Both the position numbers and the translations under genes were made by a program. The notes under the pieces were generated by a model. That model had not been told where the DNA came from, made no database searches, and was given only the letters and a program-made list of their open reading frames with translations. This document shows, one piece after another, positions 52,865 through 61,686 of a DNA stretch of 64,000 nt. Source of the DNA: Pseudoalteromonas piscicida (GTDB taxonomy: Bacteria > Pseudomonadota > Gammaproteobacteria > Enterobacterales > Alteromonadaceae); contig NZ_CP021646.1 in NCBI RefSeq assembly GCF_002208135.1, forward strand, positions 2,730,001 to 2,794,000, given 5' to 3'. Position 1 is the first letter of the stretch, and each line of letters opens with the position of its first letter.

Positions 52865-54388
52865 TTAGGGTTTATTAGACGCTTTAAGCGTCGCCCTAAC
52901 CGATGGGACAAGCCGACGACTGACCGGAACACTTGCTCCATTCGTTAATTTCAAGTTGCTCTGATTATTATCACTTTCTAATGACACCACTTCGTTTAGA
53001 TTAGTTAAATAAGAACAGTGTGTTTTTACAAAAATAGAGGGCAAAGTAAGTTCGAGTTGCTTTAGTGAGCCTGTAAACAGCTTCTGCGTAGTGTCTTTCA
53101 TATACAGCTCAACGTAGTCCCCAGCGGCTTTACAAAACGCAATATCCGTGAGCACAACATAGTCAGTTTTACCTGCAATACTAACTTCCAGTTTAGAAGG
53201 AGACTGAAGTTGCTTGTTCTGCGCGAGTTTAAACTCAAGCTTGGCAATATGAGCTTGATCACTACTCAGCTGCACTTGCTGAGCACGATACTCTTTCGCC
53301 TGACGAATAAAAAGGTAGACTAGCAAGAGTGCAATGATCACAAAGTGAATAATTTCGTGGAAGCTTGATGCAACAAAGAGCACGGTTGCTGCCACCAATA
53401 ACTGCACCACAAACCAAGCCGCCAAATTATTGTTTTTCGCGCGTCGCCAACAATAGCCTAGCTGGACTAAGCTAACGAGTAATGGCACAAAAACCCCAGC
53501 AGTGGTTTTAGCATCAAAGCCTGGAGCAAAAATAATAATAATAAGCGTGACGATAGTACCAATATAAATCCAATGAAGAGCGTGCTTTTCTGCGACTTTT
53601 AAGGAGCTATATACAAGCAACAAAGTGCCAAATAAAAACGACAACGCCGTCACAGTAAACAGTCGAATATCGTGCCATACATAGCTATAGTCAACTAATC
53701 CTCGCGATATTTCAGCACTGAGCTGCATTGCCGCAAGCAGGCACAATGCGGAAAATATCCGAACGCTTGTATTGCCATAACGACCAAAGCTCAGACTTAT
53801 AAAGTACAACGCGCCCAACAAAAAGGCACCAACCAAAATCAGGCCCAAGCCACTAAATGATTGAATATACTGCTTAGGATCGCCAAATTGCCCTAGCCCA
53901 ATAAAATGAATTGGGTATCGTAATGAAATAAGGCTATGCTGTGTAGACAGACCAAATACCAGTCGATTGCTTTCCTTTATAAGCGAGTCTGGCAAATAAA
54001 ATACGGTGTCCATTTTGCCTATTTGCTCTGCTTTATCTACAGCAGGCAAACCATTGCTACCCACTTTAGTGCCATTAAAAAAGATTTCGCTTGATGTTTT
54101 AGCAAATAAATACAGCCCAATGGGCCTTGGTATTGAGGCTAATTTCGCTCGCTCAAATTCAAGTAATACCCAGACAGCCTGATTTTGCGGGTCAACCTCA
54201 GATAACTTCACTCGGTGACATTGCGGCTCAATAAAATGTGGAATTTCTTTTGGCGAGACCGACCATGGGCAAACCGTTACGGCTTGATCATAAGAAAATG
54301 GCAACAAAGGTTGATTGGCATACGCCTTACCTAGAGCGCCGGAGCAACACACAGCCATCACTAAATAAAGTACAAGATTAATATTCAC
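52865..54388 (-). CDS. 7TM sensor with periplasmic domain and LytTR DNA-binding domain
   Basis: Protein of 507 residues with three parts: a signal-like start and a periplasmic beta-sandwich (about residues 25-165, similar to 7TMR-DISM extracellular modules), seven transmembrane helices (about 175-370), a short coiled coil, and a C-terminal LytTR DNA-binding domain (about 395-500; SIAGKTDYVVLTDIAFCKAAGDYVELYM by pattern, FVKTHCSYLTNLNEV, VPVSRRLVPSV). A one-component membrane receptor that binds DNA directly is implied. It is divergent from the S33 peptidase gene with about 145 bp between starts, a natural target. Confidence 0.8.
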   Translation of the reverse strand: MNINLVLYLVMAVCCSGALGKAYANQPLLPFSYDQAVTVCPWSVSPKEIPHFIEPQCHRVKLSEVDPQNQAVWVLLEFERAKLASIPRPIGLYLFAKTSSEIFFNGTKVGSNGLPAVDKAEQIGKMDTVFYLPDSLIKESNRLVFGLSTQHSLISLRYPIHFIGLGQFGDPKQYIQSFSGLGLILVGAFLLGALYFISLSFGRYGNTSVRIFSALCLLAAMQLSAEISRGLVDYSYVWHDIRLFTVTALSFLFGTLLLVYSSLKVAEKHALHWIYIGTIVTLIIIIFAPGFDAKTTAGVFVPLLVSLVQLGYCWRRAKNNNLAAWFVVQLLVAATVLFVASSFHEIIHFVIIALLLVYLFIRQAKEYRAQQVQLSSDQAHIAKLEFKLAQNKQLQSPSKLEVSIAGKTDYVVLTDIAFCKAAGDYVELYMKDTTQKLFTGSLKQLELTLPSIFVKTHCSYLTNLNEVVSLESDNNQSNLKLTNGASVPVSRRLVPSVRATLKASNKP

Positions 54389-54533
54389 AATTTACCGTTT
54401 TCCTTTAACCGTTCGTCGGCCTTTTACTACCGCTGAGCCTATAAGCCAATAAATATCGGCCTCTTATAGAAGTTCGCTACCCCATTAAGTTGCCATGGTA
54501 TTCAATAAAAACAAACTATTAAGGAGCAATACT

Positions 54534-56006
54534 ATGCGAACAACCCATACATTAATAGCCGCGTTAAGCCTATTCACTTGCTTGTGCGCAAGCGCTAAGA
54601 AAAACAACGACACGAAAGTACTGTATAGCAATGAGCAGCAAATCGAGTTTCAAGCCAATAGCGGAGAAACAACGGATGCCATAGCTGGGCACCTCTGGAT
54701 GCCTGAAAACAGAAATAATCCCAACAGCAAAAAAATTAGAATTAACTATGTGCGCTTTCCTGCAACCGGCAGCAATAAAGGTTCGCCTATCGTGTATTTG
54801 TCTGGTGGCCCCGGCGGTTCAGGCATCGCAACTGCCAAGTGGCGAAGATTTCCGTTATTTCAAGCACTAAGAGAGTTTGGTGATGTTATCGCGCTAGACC
54901 AAAGAGGAACAGGCCAGTCAGAGCAAGCTGCTCCTTGCGTTTCTAGTGAGCGCATTGCGCTTAATTCTGTTATTACTGAAGCGCAAATTGCAGACCGTTA
55001 CCGCAAAGCCGCATTAGAATGCTTTACTCAATGGAAGTCTCAAGGCATTGATATATATGGTTATAATACCGAGCAAAATGCGCTGGATATAAACGACTTA
55101 CGAAAACACCTAAAAGCTGACAAAGTATCACTTTGGGGGATCTCTTACGGCAGCCATCTGGCACTCAGTGCCATAAAAGCGATGCCAGCGCATCTTGACA
55201 AAGTAATTATCGCCAGTGCTGAAGGGCTCAATCAGACCGTTAAACTACCTCATCAAACCGATCAATACTTTGAAAGAGTTCAAGGGATTATCAATCAGCA
55301 AACACTTACACAACAAGTTTCGGATCTACCCGCTTTGATGCGCCGAGTACACAGTAAACTTGAGCAACAGCCTATTGCACTTCAAATTACACAAAAAGAC
55401 GGCTCAAAAACACCCATGTTATTTCAAAAGCATCATATTCAGTTGTTAGCTAGTATGATGATTGCCGATCCTAACCAATATCTTGCCATGCTAATTCATG
55501 TTTATTTAGGTTTAGATAACGGCAACACCGAGCTGTTAACGCATGTGTTGCAGCGTGGAGTGTTTACCGATGGGCCCATTACATTCAAATTGATGCCGCT
55601 GGCGATGGATGTGGCTTCAGGGATCACCGCTAAACGCCTAGCAAAAGTGACCACCCAATCACCAACAGCCTTGCTTGGCGACAAGCTTAACTTTCCAATG
55701 CCAACACTTCACTTGGTAGATAAAAAACTAGATTTAGGTGATGATTTTAGAACCGCTCCCCTATCCGACATTCCAACTTTATTGTTTACAGGGAGCCTAG
55801 ACGGTAGAACTTATCCAGAAGAACAACTTGAAGCTGTGAGAGGGCTCACAAATTTGACCCAGATTATAGTCAACAATGCGGGCCACAACCTTTATACAAG
55901 CTCACCCTTGGTGCTCGCCAGAATGCAAACATTCTTAAGCGGAAACCCCGTCAGCACAGAAGCAATCCAACTACCGCTGCCACAGCTTGCGCTGTCAGCA
56001 CCTTAA
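54534..56006 (+). CDS. S33-family alpha/beta-hydrolase peptidase (TAP-like), secreted
   Basis: Exported peptidase of about 490 residues. Signal peptide: TLIAALSLFTCLCASA. The alpha/beta-hydrolase core has VYLSGGPGGSGI (oxyanion), DQRGTGQSE, the Ser elbow WGISYGSHLAL, and a C-terminal lid/TAP-like end with LLFTGSLDGRTYPE (Asp) and NNAGHNLY (His). It resembles proline iminopeptidase and tripeptidyl aminopeptidase enzymes that trim N-terminal residues. Start ATG at 54534 with AAGGAG 7 nt upstream; the frame is open from 54495. Divergent from the LytTR receptor, which may regulate it. Confidence 0.85.
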   Translation: MRTTHTLIAALSLFTCLCASAKKNNDTKVLYSNEQQIEFQANSGETTDAIAGHLWMPENRNNPNSKKIRINYVRFPATGSNKGSPIVYLSGGPGGSGIATAKWRRFPLFQALREFGDVIALDQRGTGQSEQAAPCVSSERIALNSVITEAQIADRYRKAALECFTQWKSQGIDIYGYNTEQNALDINDLRKHLKADKVSLWGISYGSHLALSAIKAMPAHLDKVIIASAEGLNQTVKLPHQTDQYFERVQGIINQQTLTQQVSDLPALMRRVHSKLEQQPIALQITQKDGSKTPMLFQKHHIQLLASMMIADPNQYLAMLIHVYLGLDNGNTELLTHVLQRGVFTDGPITFKLMPLAMDVASGITAKRLAKVTTQSPTALLGDKLNFPMPTLHLVDKKLDLGDDFRTAPLSDIPTLLFTGSLDGRTYPEEQLEAVRGLTNLTQIIVNNAGHNLYTSSPLVLARMQTFLSGNPVSTEAIQLPLPQLALSAP

Positions 56007-56144
56007 CCCTAAAAACGGCTCAAAAGTGGATTACAAAAGCAATTGTGAAGGCACCCGCTTTGAGCATGCAATCATCAACAAAGTTGTTGATAGCCCACAA
56101 GCTTGAGTATAATTAGGCTTTTGGCCTCTTACATCCATAGCATT

Positions 56145-56453
56145 ATGAAAAAGCTCTCAAAAGTACAAGAAAAACAACAAGCCTTGGTACTGACCATTGC
56201 AGACAAACTCGAAGAACAAGCTCGTGCAGAAATTCCCGGCATGGTGCAATGTTGGTTTGATGTGGAATATCACTTGTTCCCCGGCTCATTAATACTCTTT
56301 TTCCAATTTGAGAACGAACAGGCACTGGAAGCCGCAAAGCCAGCTCTCCTTAAATGGCAAAAGCGTTTAAGCGCCGCCATGCTGAAAAAAGGGGTGATTT
56401 TAAAAGATATGCGTAAACATTTAACCTTTACTTTGCTCGGTCCCGAGGATTAA
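56145..56453 (+). CDS. Small conserved-type hypothetical protein (102 aa)
   Basis: Protein of about 102 residues: a basic helical start (KKLSKVQEKQQALVLTIADKLEEQ), then WFDVEYHLFPGSLILFFQFENE and a helical C-terminus with KDMRKHLTFTLLGPED. No signal peptide or membrane segment. I do not recognise the family; the wording suggests a small alpha/beta protein. The ATG at 56145 gives a sensible start but no ribosome site is obvious, and the frame is open to 56103. Its end overlaps, on the other strand, the remnant of an FAD oxidase. Confidence 0.6.
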   Translation: MKKLSKVQEKQQALVLTIADKLEEQARAEIPGMVQCWFDVEYHLFPGSLILFFQFENEQALEAAKPALLKWQKRLSAAMLKKGVILKDMRKHLTFTLLGPED

Positions 56454-56645
56454 AACTGGCGGTAAGACCTAGTCGGATAGCTGCGCGCAGTTCGGCTAGT
56501 CGATATAAACAGATCTCATTCGCCACCGGTTGCCGCCACAATTGATTGCTGAAACGATGATTGGGATCTAACTTTTCCTTTAAAGCATAAAGCTATCAAA
56601 TCTTGCGACAAGAGCAAAATACTGCTGCAAGACATCAATTTCTGC
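56428..56645 (-). pseudogene. Remnant C-terminus of an FAD-linked oxidase
   Basis: On the minus strand two short overlapping frames read like the end of a VAO/FAD-binding oxidase. The first (56580-56645) has QQYFALVARFD; after a shift the second (56428-56592) has LYALKEKLDPNHRFSNQLW, which matches the widely shared end of FAD-linked oxidases (K-x-LDP-x-x-RF-x-N-x-LW). No start, FAD-binding N-domain or upstream body is present, so this is a decayed leftover. The tail after QLW is longer than usual. Confidence 0.5.
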
Positions 56646-56799
56646 TTATTACAGCAAAACAAATGACCTTGTATATTTTTAGTTTATTGAGTGCGATAAC
56701 CCTGTTCCATAGCTTCCTATCGTTTGTAAATTCCATATTGCGTTATTTTCAAGTAAGCTGCCAAAGCTTCTTATAAATCCCAAACAAGAGGAAAGTACG

Positions 56800-57564
56800 T
56801 TGGATAAGAGAATTGAGCCTGAGCTTCCCAGTATTACGCCCGATTTAGATCAGGTTGAAGCCTATAAAAACTCCACCACCCAAGCGAGCCGTAAAACCTC
56901 AGCACCAAAAGAAAGCACCAAGCAAACAAGCCAGCCCGCCAAAGGTATGGGGATGATAAATTGGTTGGCCACAATCTCGATTATTGCGTTGGCCGCTGCG
57001 GCGTTTGCACTCTACCAACAAAACTTAGCAACCCAGACACAATTACTCGAATCAACAAAGCGCATTGCCGAGCTTGAACATACCCTCACCGCGACAGATG
57101 AAGAGATGGATTTGTCCGCAGGCGCAATGCAAGCAAAACTGAATACACTGACCGAACGCACAGACGAGCTTTGGTCACAGATGGATAAACTATGGGCGTC
57201 AGCGTGGCGAAGAAACCAATCAGAAATAAAACAGCTGGAGGAGCAAGCCAGTAATACCGCAAAAAGCCTGACCAGTACGACCACTAAAGTAGAAGCCCTA
57301 TCGCAGAGTCAAACGGAGCTTGCTTTAAAGCTGTCATTTTTAGAAGAACAACAGCAAGCAGCTAAAGTGCTCAAAAATCAAATTGCTGCAATCAGTGGCG
57401 ATGTTGACCAGTTAAAGTCTCAAGCGCAAAGCAGAGATTCTAAACAGATAGAGATCGGCGCAAGCCTTGCCCAAATAGAGATGACACAAACCGCACTGGC
57501 AGAAAAATTAGAACGCTTGGAGCGCAAACTATCAGCAACTCAAACGCAACCAAAAGCCAATTAA
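56800..57564 (+). CDS. Single-pass membrane protein with long coiled coil
   Basis: Protein of 254 residues: cytoplasmic polar N-terminus (about 1-50, with Lys/Ser/Thr-rich ASRKTSAPKESTKQTSQ), one transmembrane helix (about 52-72, LATISIIALAAAAFALYQQ), then a long coiled coil to the end (heptads from LLESTKRIAELEHTL; KLSFLEEQQQAAKVLKNQ). No catalytic domain. Architecture resembles membrane-anchored coiled-coil proteins of envelope assembly or chemotaxis but I do not recognise it. TTG start at 56800; AGAGGAAA lies about 6 nt upstream. The upstream 350 bp hold only the oxidase remnant. Confidence 0.65.
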   Translation: MDKRIEPELPSITPDLDQVEAYKNSTTQASRKTSAPKESTKQTSQPAKGMGMINWLATISIIALAAAAFALYQQNLATQTQLLESTKRIAELEHTLTATDEEMDLSAGAMQAKLNTLTERTDELWSQMDKLWASAWRRNQSEIKQLEEQASNTAKSLTSTTTKVEALSQSQTELALKLSFLEEQQQAAKVLKNQIAAISGDVDQLKSQAQSRDSKQIEIGASLAQIEMTQTALAEKLERLERKLSATQTQPKAN

Positions 57565-57802
57565 CCCGCCATTATCAATGGTTACATTAGCAAAATGAGT
57601 TGGCGGCGAACTCGCGCAACCAACTCAGCTTTAATTCTCTTGGACATTCACAAAGCCCCTCGCCAGTTCACAAAATATAACGTAAAATACCCTATTACAT
57701 TTCTGTATTTATTCGAGCGTAAGCTTTACGCTTAAATCAATACATATTATCTACTCAGGCATACTGTTTTGCCGATTGAGTATTTCTTGCTTGAAGGCAA
57801 CT

Positions 57803-58117
57803 ATGAAAAAGACATTTGAACTAATTCACCCTAAAATCAAACTTGAAAGACGCGTTGACGCGGTTAAGCATGAGCTTAAAAAATACCTAAAGCGCGAGCG
57901 CAACAAAACTTTGCCAGCGGGCGCTGATTATTGGGATTTTGATTGTAAGTTTGGTAACACAGAAGCAGAAGCCGAGCCGGTGCACCTATCGCAACTAAAC
58001 AAGTTGATTGATAAAACGCAAACTGAAAACCTCACTTCGTTTTATGTTGAGATTTTAGCTAAGCCAGGCTATAGAAAATCAAACGATTTATCTGACGATG
58101 AGTTAGAAGACTACTAA
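57803..58117 (+). CDS. DUF6172 family protein
   Basis: Small soluble protein of 104 residues: ELIHPKIKLERRVDAVKHELKKYLKRERNK at the start by pattern, a central PAGADYWDFDCKFG and an acidic C-terminus (DLSDDELEDY). I recall this as DUF6172, of unknown function. The ATG at 57803 has GAAGG about 6 nt upstream; the frame is open from 57776. It lies before the methylase gene with a palindromic repeat between them. No partner is obvious. Confidence 0.75.
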   Translation: MKKTFELIHPKIKLERRVDAVKHELKKYLKRERNKTLPAGADYWDFDCKFGNTEAEAEPVHLSQLNKLIDKTQTENLTSFYVEILAKPGYRKSNDLSDDELEDY

Positions 58118-58128
58118 GCCCAACTCCT

Positions 58129-58153
58129 GTAGATCGAGCTTTAGCTCGACTAC
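58129..58153. repeat. REP-like palindrome
   Basis: GTAGATCGAGCT and AGCTCGACTAC form an imperfect palindrome downstream of the DUF6172 gene. It belongs to a set of GTAG-x-CG palindromes scattered over 58-61.6 kb. Confidence 0.55.
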
Positions 58154-58260
58154 ACCAGCTCTACCCCAACAATACCAACTGGCACAAAATCACGCGCATG
58201 ATACAATCGCTCGTCGAATTTTTGGTGGCGCTACTGCCGGTATAGTGAGAGTTAAAAAGT

Positions 58261-58764
58261 ATGAGCGAGTCATTTGTAGCAATCGGATTGGTAAACCCTA
58301 AATCACCAACCAATGTGGGTGGCGTATTACGGGCTGCAGGTTGTTATGATGCGCAAGCCATCTACTTTAGTGGCAATCGTTATGCAAGGGCTGCAAAGTA
58401 TCATACGGATACAAAAAACGTTGTCGACAACATTCCCATCAAACAAGTTGATGATTTTATCAGTTTAAAAGTAGCTGGCCGTGCGCTTGTCTGTGTGGAG
58501 CTGGTAGAGGGCGCAACCCCACTGCCACAGTTTGCTCACCCCGACAATGCGTTATACATTTTTGGCCCTGAAGATGGCAGTCTGCCGCAAGAAATCGTGG
58601 ATGCCGCAGACGCTGTGGTGTATGTACCAACCACAGGCTGCATGAACTTAGCGGCAACGGTCAATGTATTGTTATATGACCGCATGGCAAAACGCTCAAC
58701 GGGATTTGATGCTAGTCAGATACTCACCAGCCGCGATATCAATAACCGCCTCACGGTTGGATAA
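58261..58764 (+). CDS. TrmH/SpoU-family RNA 2'-O-methyltransferase
   Basis: SPOUT-class methyltransferase of 167 residues that should 2'-O-methylate RNA with S-adenosylmethionine. The knot motifs are present: NPKSPTNVGGVLRAAGCY (motif 1, N and R), IFGPEDGSLPQEI (motif 2) and VPTTGCMNLAATVNVLLYD (motif 3, Asn and Ala). The short length and wording are close to TrmL-like tRNA wobble methylases, but the match is not exact, so I do not give the symbol. ATG at 58261; upstream ribosome site weak. No partner gene. Confidence 0.86.
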   Translation: MSESFVAIGLVNPKSPTNVGGVLRAAGCYDAQAIYFSGNRYARAAKYHTDTKNVVDNIPIKQVDDFISLKVAGRALVCVELVEGATPLPQFAHPDNALYIFGPEDGSLPQEIVDAADAVVYVPTTGCMNLAATVNVLLYDRMAKRSTGFDASQILTSRDINNRLTVG

Positions 58765-58785
58765 GTTTTTGCTGTGAGCAGCTTT

Positions 58786-59793
58786 TTATTTTTGACTAAC
58801 CCGCTCATTGACCGGGTAGTGATTTGCCTGCTTTAGGCTTTGTAAATCATCAAAACGCACTCCGTGCTGAGCCATAACCGGGCGTATTTTTTTACTTATC
58901 AATTGTCGAATATAAAACGGTTGATTGGGTACAAAGTGATGGAGCGTGTGCGTACGGCCGAAATCAAAACAAAATAACTGAAACGGTAAAAACCAACGAC
59001 TAGTGATCACATGAGTCTGCTCTAATACATTACTCACCCCACCATAATAATGCATTGAAGATGTAACGAGATTTAAAGACGCTGAGCGGATCATATTAGG
59101 CACAATCAGCACCACCATTAAAAACTCAGCAACCGCAAGTAACTCAGCTCCCCACTTGGGCAGCTCAAACGGCTGAACAAATTGCAGCACGTAATAAGCA
59201 ATCACACCATATAAAGTCGCAAAATAAGCTGTGGCAAGCGGAAAGCCAGCATTAAAGACCTTTAAGAACTTAAAGCCCTTAATTTCTTTATCAAAACGCT
59301 TAGCATTAAATAATAAACCTAGCAATCCATCTGTAACCACCACAGCTCGCAACCAAGGAGATTGAATGCCATTACCTACCAAGCGTTCCTCCAAGTCTTG
59401 TTCAGTGCCTGACACTTTATGATGATGCAAATGGATCTTTCTGCGATACCAAGGATTCACCGTATTTGGCCGCATTAGCCACACCGTCAACATCATAAAA
59501 TGATATACAAATGGGCGGTTACTAAAATACTGCTTGTGGATCAAGTCGTGCTCAAGTTCATGAGAAATAGAGGTAATAAAAGCCGCCAAGATAATACACA
59601 ACCAAGCAGGAATAACGGCAAAATAGTAAAGCAACGCAACGCCAATTAGCGCACTTAACGACAACAGCAAAATCACCATAGCAATGCTGTTTTGCTGATT
59701 TAAAATAGGATAACGCGCTCGAAGCATTCGCTCTTCAGCTTGAATCGCGGAAACTATCGCTTTTATATTCTGCTTCGCGGTTAATGTTGGCAT
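58786..59793 (-). CDS. Membrane fatty acid desaturase family protein
   Basis: Integral membrane di-iron oxygenase of 335 residues. Three histidine boxes are in order: HELEHD (about residue 82), HLHHH (about 125) and HTLHHF (about 275), with four or more hydrophobic segments around them. The boxes bind two irons that insert oxygen or double bonds into acyl chains. Substrate (fatty acyl lipid or a carotenoid-like compound) is uncertain; the N-terminal layout is of the alkane/fatty acid desaturase type. Convergent to the methylase, head-to-tail with the thioesterase, which also acts on acyl chains. Confidence 0.86.
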   Translation of the reverse strand: MPTLTAKQNIKAIVSAIQAEERMLRARYPILNQQNSIAMVILLLSLSALIGVALLYYFAVIPAWLCIILAAFITSISHELEHDLIHKQYFSNRPFVYHFMMLTVWLMRPNTVNPWYRRKIHLHHHKVSGTEQDLEERLVGNGIQSPWLRAVVVTDGLLGLLFNAKRFDKEIKGFKFLKVFNAGFPLATAYFATLYGVIAYYVLQFVQPFELPKWGAELLAVAEFLMVVLIVPNMIRSASLNLVTSSMHYYGGVSNVLEQTHVITSRWFLPFQLFCFDFGRTHTLHHFVPNQPFYIRQLISKKIRPVMAQHGVRFDDLQSLKQANHYPVNERVSQK

Positions 59794-59846
59794 AGATAAT
59801 TTAATTCATCTTTTGATATCAAGATCATAGCCTAATCTCTTATTTT

Positions 59847-60033
59847 TGTAACAACGGCTTTATGCGGCGACAGCTTTTAAAAAATCGATAAAACGCAACA
59901 CCTAATTGCCCATTTTATTGATTATCATCCATCTCACATTGTCGTAGCAGCGGCTTTATGCCGCGACAGCTTTAAAACAGCAACGCGACACCCAAACTCC
60001 GAGTTTCTATTGATTATCGTCCATCTCATATTG
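59847..60033. repeat. Tandem duplication, about 94-bp unit
   Basis: Two diverged copies in tandem: each has a GGCTTTATG-C-GCGACAGCTTT segment (59855 and 59951) and ends with TATTGATTATC-TCCATCTCA-ATT (59915-59940 and 60008-60033). The second end is the true 3' end of the thioesterase gene; the first is its copy. Offsets are 92-96 bp. Confidence 0.7.
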
Positions 60034-60444
60034 CTTCAATATAGCCAGCATACTCTCTGGAATTGGCGATTTTTTCCCTGTCTTCATATTAAACATCACC
60101 ACATTGGCATACCCCGTTGTACATACCGCTTGTTGTGATTCACTAAACGCCTCATAGCGCATGGTAAAGCGGTCTTCTTTGATATCAGTGATATATGAAC
60201 CAATATATAAAGTATCTGGAAAAGTAACGGGTCTTTTATATTGCGCGTAAGTATCACGCAAAACCGGACTATGGGTGGGCTCTGATAATACAGAAAGCAA
60301 CCCCGTTTGAGTTAAAAAATCGATTCGTGCGGTTTCAAAATAGCGAAAATACGACACGTTATTCACGTGCCCCAACGCGTCCATTTCTCCCCATACCACA
60401 TTCACTTTGGTGGTAATTGCAAACTTTTCTAAAAATTCCTGCAT
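60007..60444 (-). CDS. Hotdog-fold acyl-CoA thioesterase (4HBT family)
   Basis: Single-domain hotdog protein of about 145 residues. The motif VWGEMDALGHVNNVSYFRYFETARIDFL holds the catalytic Asp and the family's helix start; RDTYAQYKRPVTFPDTLYIG is the substrate side, and FNMKTGKKSPIPE closes the sheet. It hydrolyses acyl-CoA; chain length unknown. Start at ATG 60444 with AAAGGC upstream; the frame is open to 60486. The extreme 3' end has been copied in tandem just beyond the stop. The desaturase gene lies downstream on the same strand. Confidence 0.87.
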   Translation of the reverse strand: MQEFLEKFAITTKVNVVWGEMDALGHVNNVSYFRYFETARIDFLTQTGLLSVLSEPTHSPVLRDTYAQYKRPVTFPDTLYIGSYITDIKEDRFTMRYEAFSESQQAVCTTGYANVVMFNMKTGKKSPIPESMLAILKQYEMDDNQ

Positions 60445-60593
60445 GATGTTGCCTTTGATTTTGTTTATTGAACTCGAGAGTAACAACTCATCGTACCAGC
60501 AGCAAGGTTAACGAGATAGTTTAAAGACAACTTGCTAGGATAAGGAAAGCAAAGCCATCATTTCGCAGTGCAGCCTTGCGCCACCCCGCGTAG

Positions 60594-60611
60594 GTCGCCA
60601 TTTATGGCGAC
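60594..60611. repeat. REP-like palindrome
   Basis: GTCGCCATTTATGGCGAC, an 18-bp palindrome. The longer string GTCGCCATTTATGGCGACAA recurs in inverted orientation near 61418-61435, so this is a repeated mobile-type unit. Confidence 0.7.
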
Positions 60612-60858
60612 AAATAATGCCTCAGCTCCATTTGAGCTCAGCGCAACTTTAGATACAAACACAATACAAACGCAATCCCTATCATTCTATCTCACAAAAA
60701 ATTGACGCCTGTTATGAGAGCAACACCTAAGACAAATAACCAATAATTTTTCTCAATATTTTCAATATGTAAGCAAACAACGTAGCAATATCTATAAGCT
60801 TGGTTTGAAAAATGCATTTGAAATCAAAATCAGAATTAAACTTACGCATGTCACCAAT

Positions 60859-61173
60859 ATGAACAAAAACACAAATACGGTTTATGTGCTGAGCGGTTAC
60901 GCCAAATGCGCCATCACTCAGCAAGGAAAATACAAACTCGGCAATAAACACTCCATCGGCCTGCTAACCACAGACGAAAATTATGAAGATAACATCAATA
61001 AACTTGAGGCCTTTATTAAAGATTTAGGTTGGGAGTCCATTACGTTTTGCATGGTCGAAACCGTTAACGACATCAGCACCCTATCCAACGACGTTTTGGT
61101 ATCCAGTTTTCTTCGTGCTCAGCAAAATGGCCAATCGTTAGTAGTAAACGATCTCCCTATTACCGTCCATTAA
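60859..61173 (+). CDS. Small hypothetical protein (104 aa)
   Basis: Protein of about 104 residues from ATG 60859: NTVYVLSGYAKCAITQQGKY, then NINKLEAFIKDLGWESITFCMVETVN and ending LVVNDLPITVH. Alternating beta/alpha pattern, no signal peptide or membrane segment. I do not recognise it. The frame is open from 60805, but the ribosome site is weak for either start. It lies between REP-like palindromes and may be a lineage-specific gene. Confidence 0.5.
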   Translation: MNKNTNTVYVLSGYAKCAITQQGKYKLGNKHSIGLLTTDENYEDNINKLEAFIKDLGWESITFCMVETVNDISTLSNDVLVSSFLRAQQNGQSLVVNDLPITVH

Positions 61174-61262
61174 GGCGGTAAATGCACGCAATAAGGCCTG
61201 ACTGTCAGCAATGGCGGCAAAAGCACTACGCAACTTTATACCGAGCTGAAGTTGATTGGGTG

Positions 61263-61501
61263 GGAGCGGCTTCACGCCGCGATCTTTTGATGGTTACTAT
61301 TTACGGCTACGAAAAATTAGTAGCAGCGACTTTATGTCGCTACTTGTTTGAACCCAGCCTTCAACTTTGCCTCGTGTCGCTTCGCCGGCAAGACGAAACC
61401 AGAGAGGCACATGATTTGTCGCCATAAATGGCGACTTACGCAGAGATTTAGTACGAAGTCGCAGTTTCGTTATAAGGGATCGCGGCGTGAAGCCGCTCCC
61501 A
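61263..61501. repeat. Cluster of REP-like palindromes, inverted pair
   Basis: GCGGCTTCACGCCGC at 61266-61280 and its reverse complement at 61482-61496, both within GGGAGCGGCTTCACGCCGCG, enclose AGCGACTTTATGTCGCT (61325-61341) and GTCGCCATAAATGGCGAC (61418-61435). The layout resembles a REP-element pair (REPIN-like) with more units inside. No gene is visible in the stretch; frames that are open here are repeats. Confidence 0.7.
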
Positions 61502-61550
61502 CAAGCCAAGAAAAGAGTCAAACACGAGTCTTCACCAAATCCACACCCAC

Positions 61551-61584
61551 AAAAAAGCCGCCTCTTTTGCAAAGGGCGGCTTTT
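61551..61584. terminator. Rho-independent terminator
   Basis: AAAAAAGCCGCC, loop, GGCGGCTTTT: strong GC stem with A- and T-runs at both ends. It lies after the REP cluster and could work in both directions. Confidence 0.75.
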
Positions 61585-61597
61585 CAATATTTGCTAA

Positions 61598-61615
61598 GTC
61601 GCGCTAAAGAGCGAC
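61598..61615. repeat. REP-like palindrome
   Basis: GTCGC-GCTAAAGA-GCGAC followed by CTAC; another member of the GTCGC family of palindromes. Confidence 0.5.
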
Positions 61616-61686
61616 CTACAATTGTCACTTTCGAATCAAGTTTGAAACTAAGAATACTGATTTTACGGAGATTTATCACAACCTAA

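Noticed and set aside
61348..61686. Open frames of about 100 codons on both strands over the REP cluster
   Set aside because: They consist of palindromic repeats and the terminator; no protein-like pattern or ribosome site is present.
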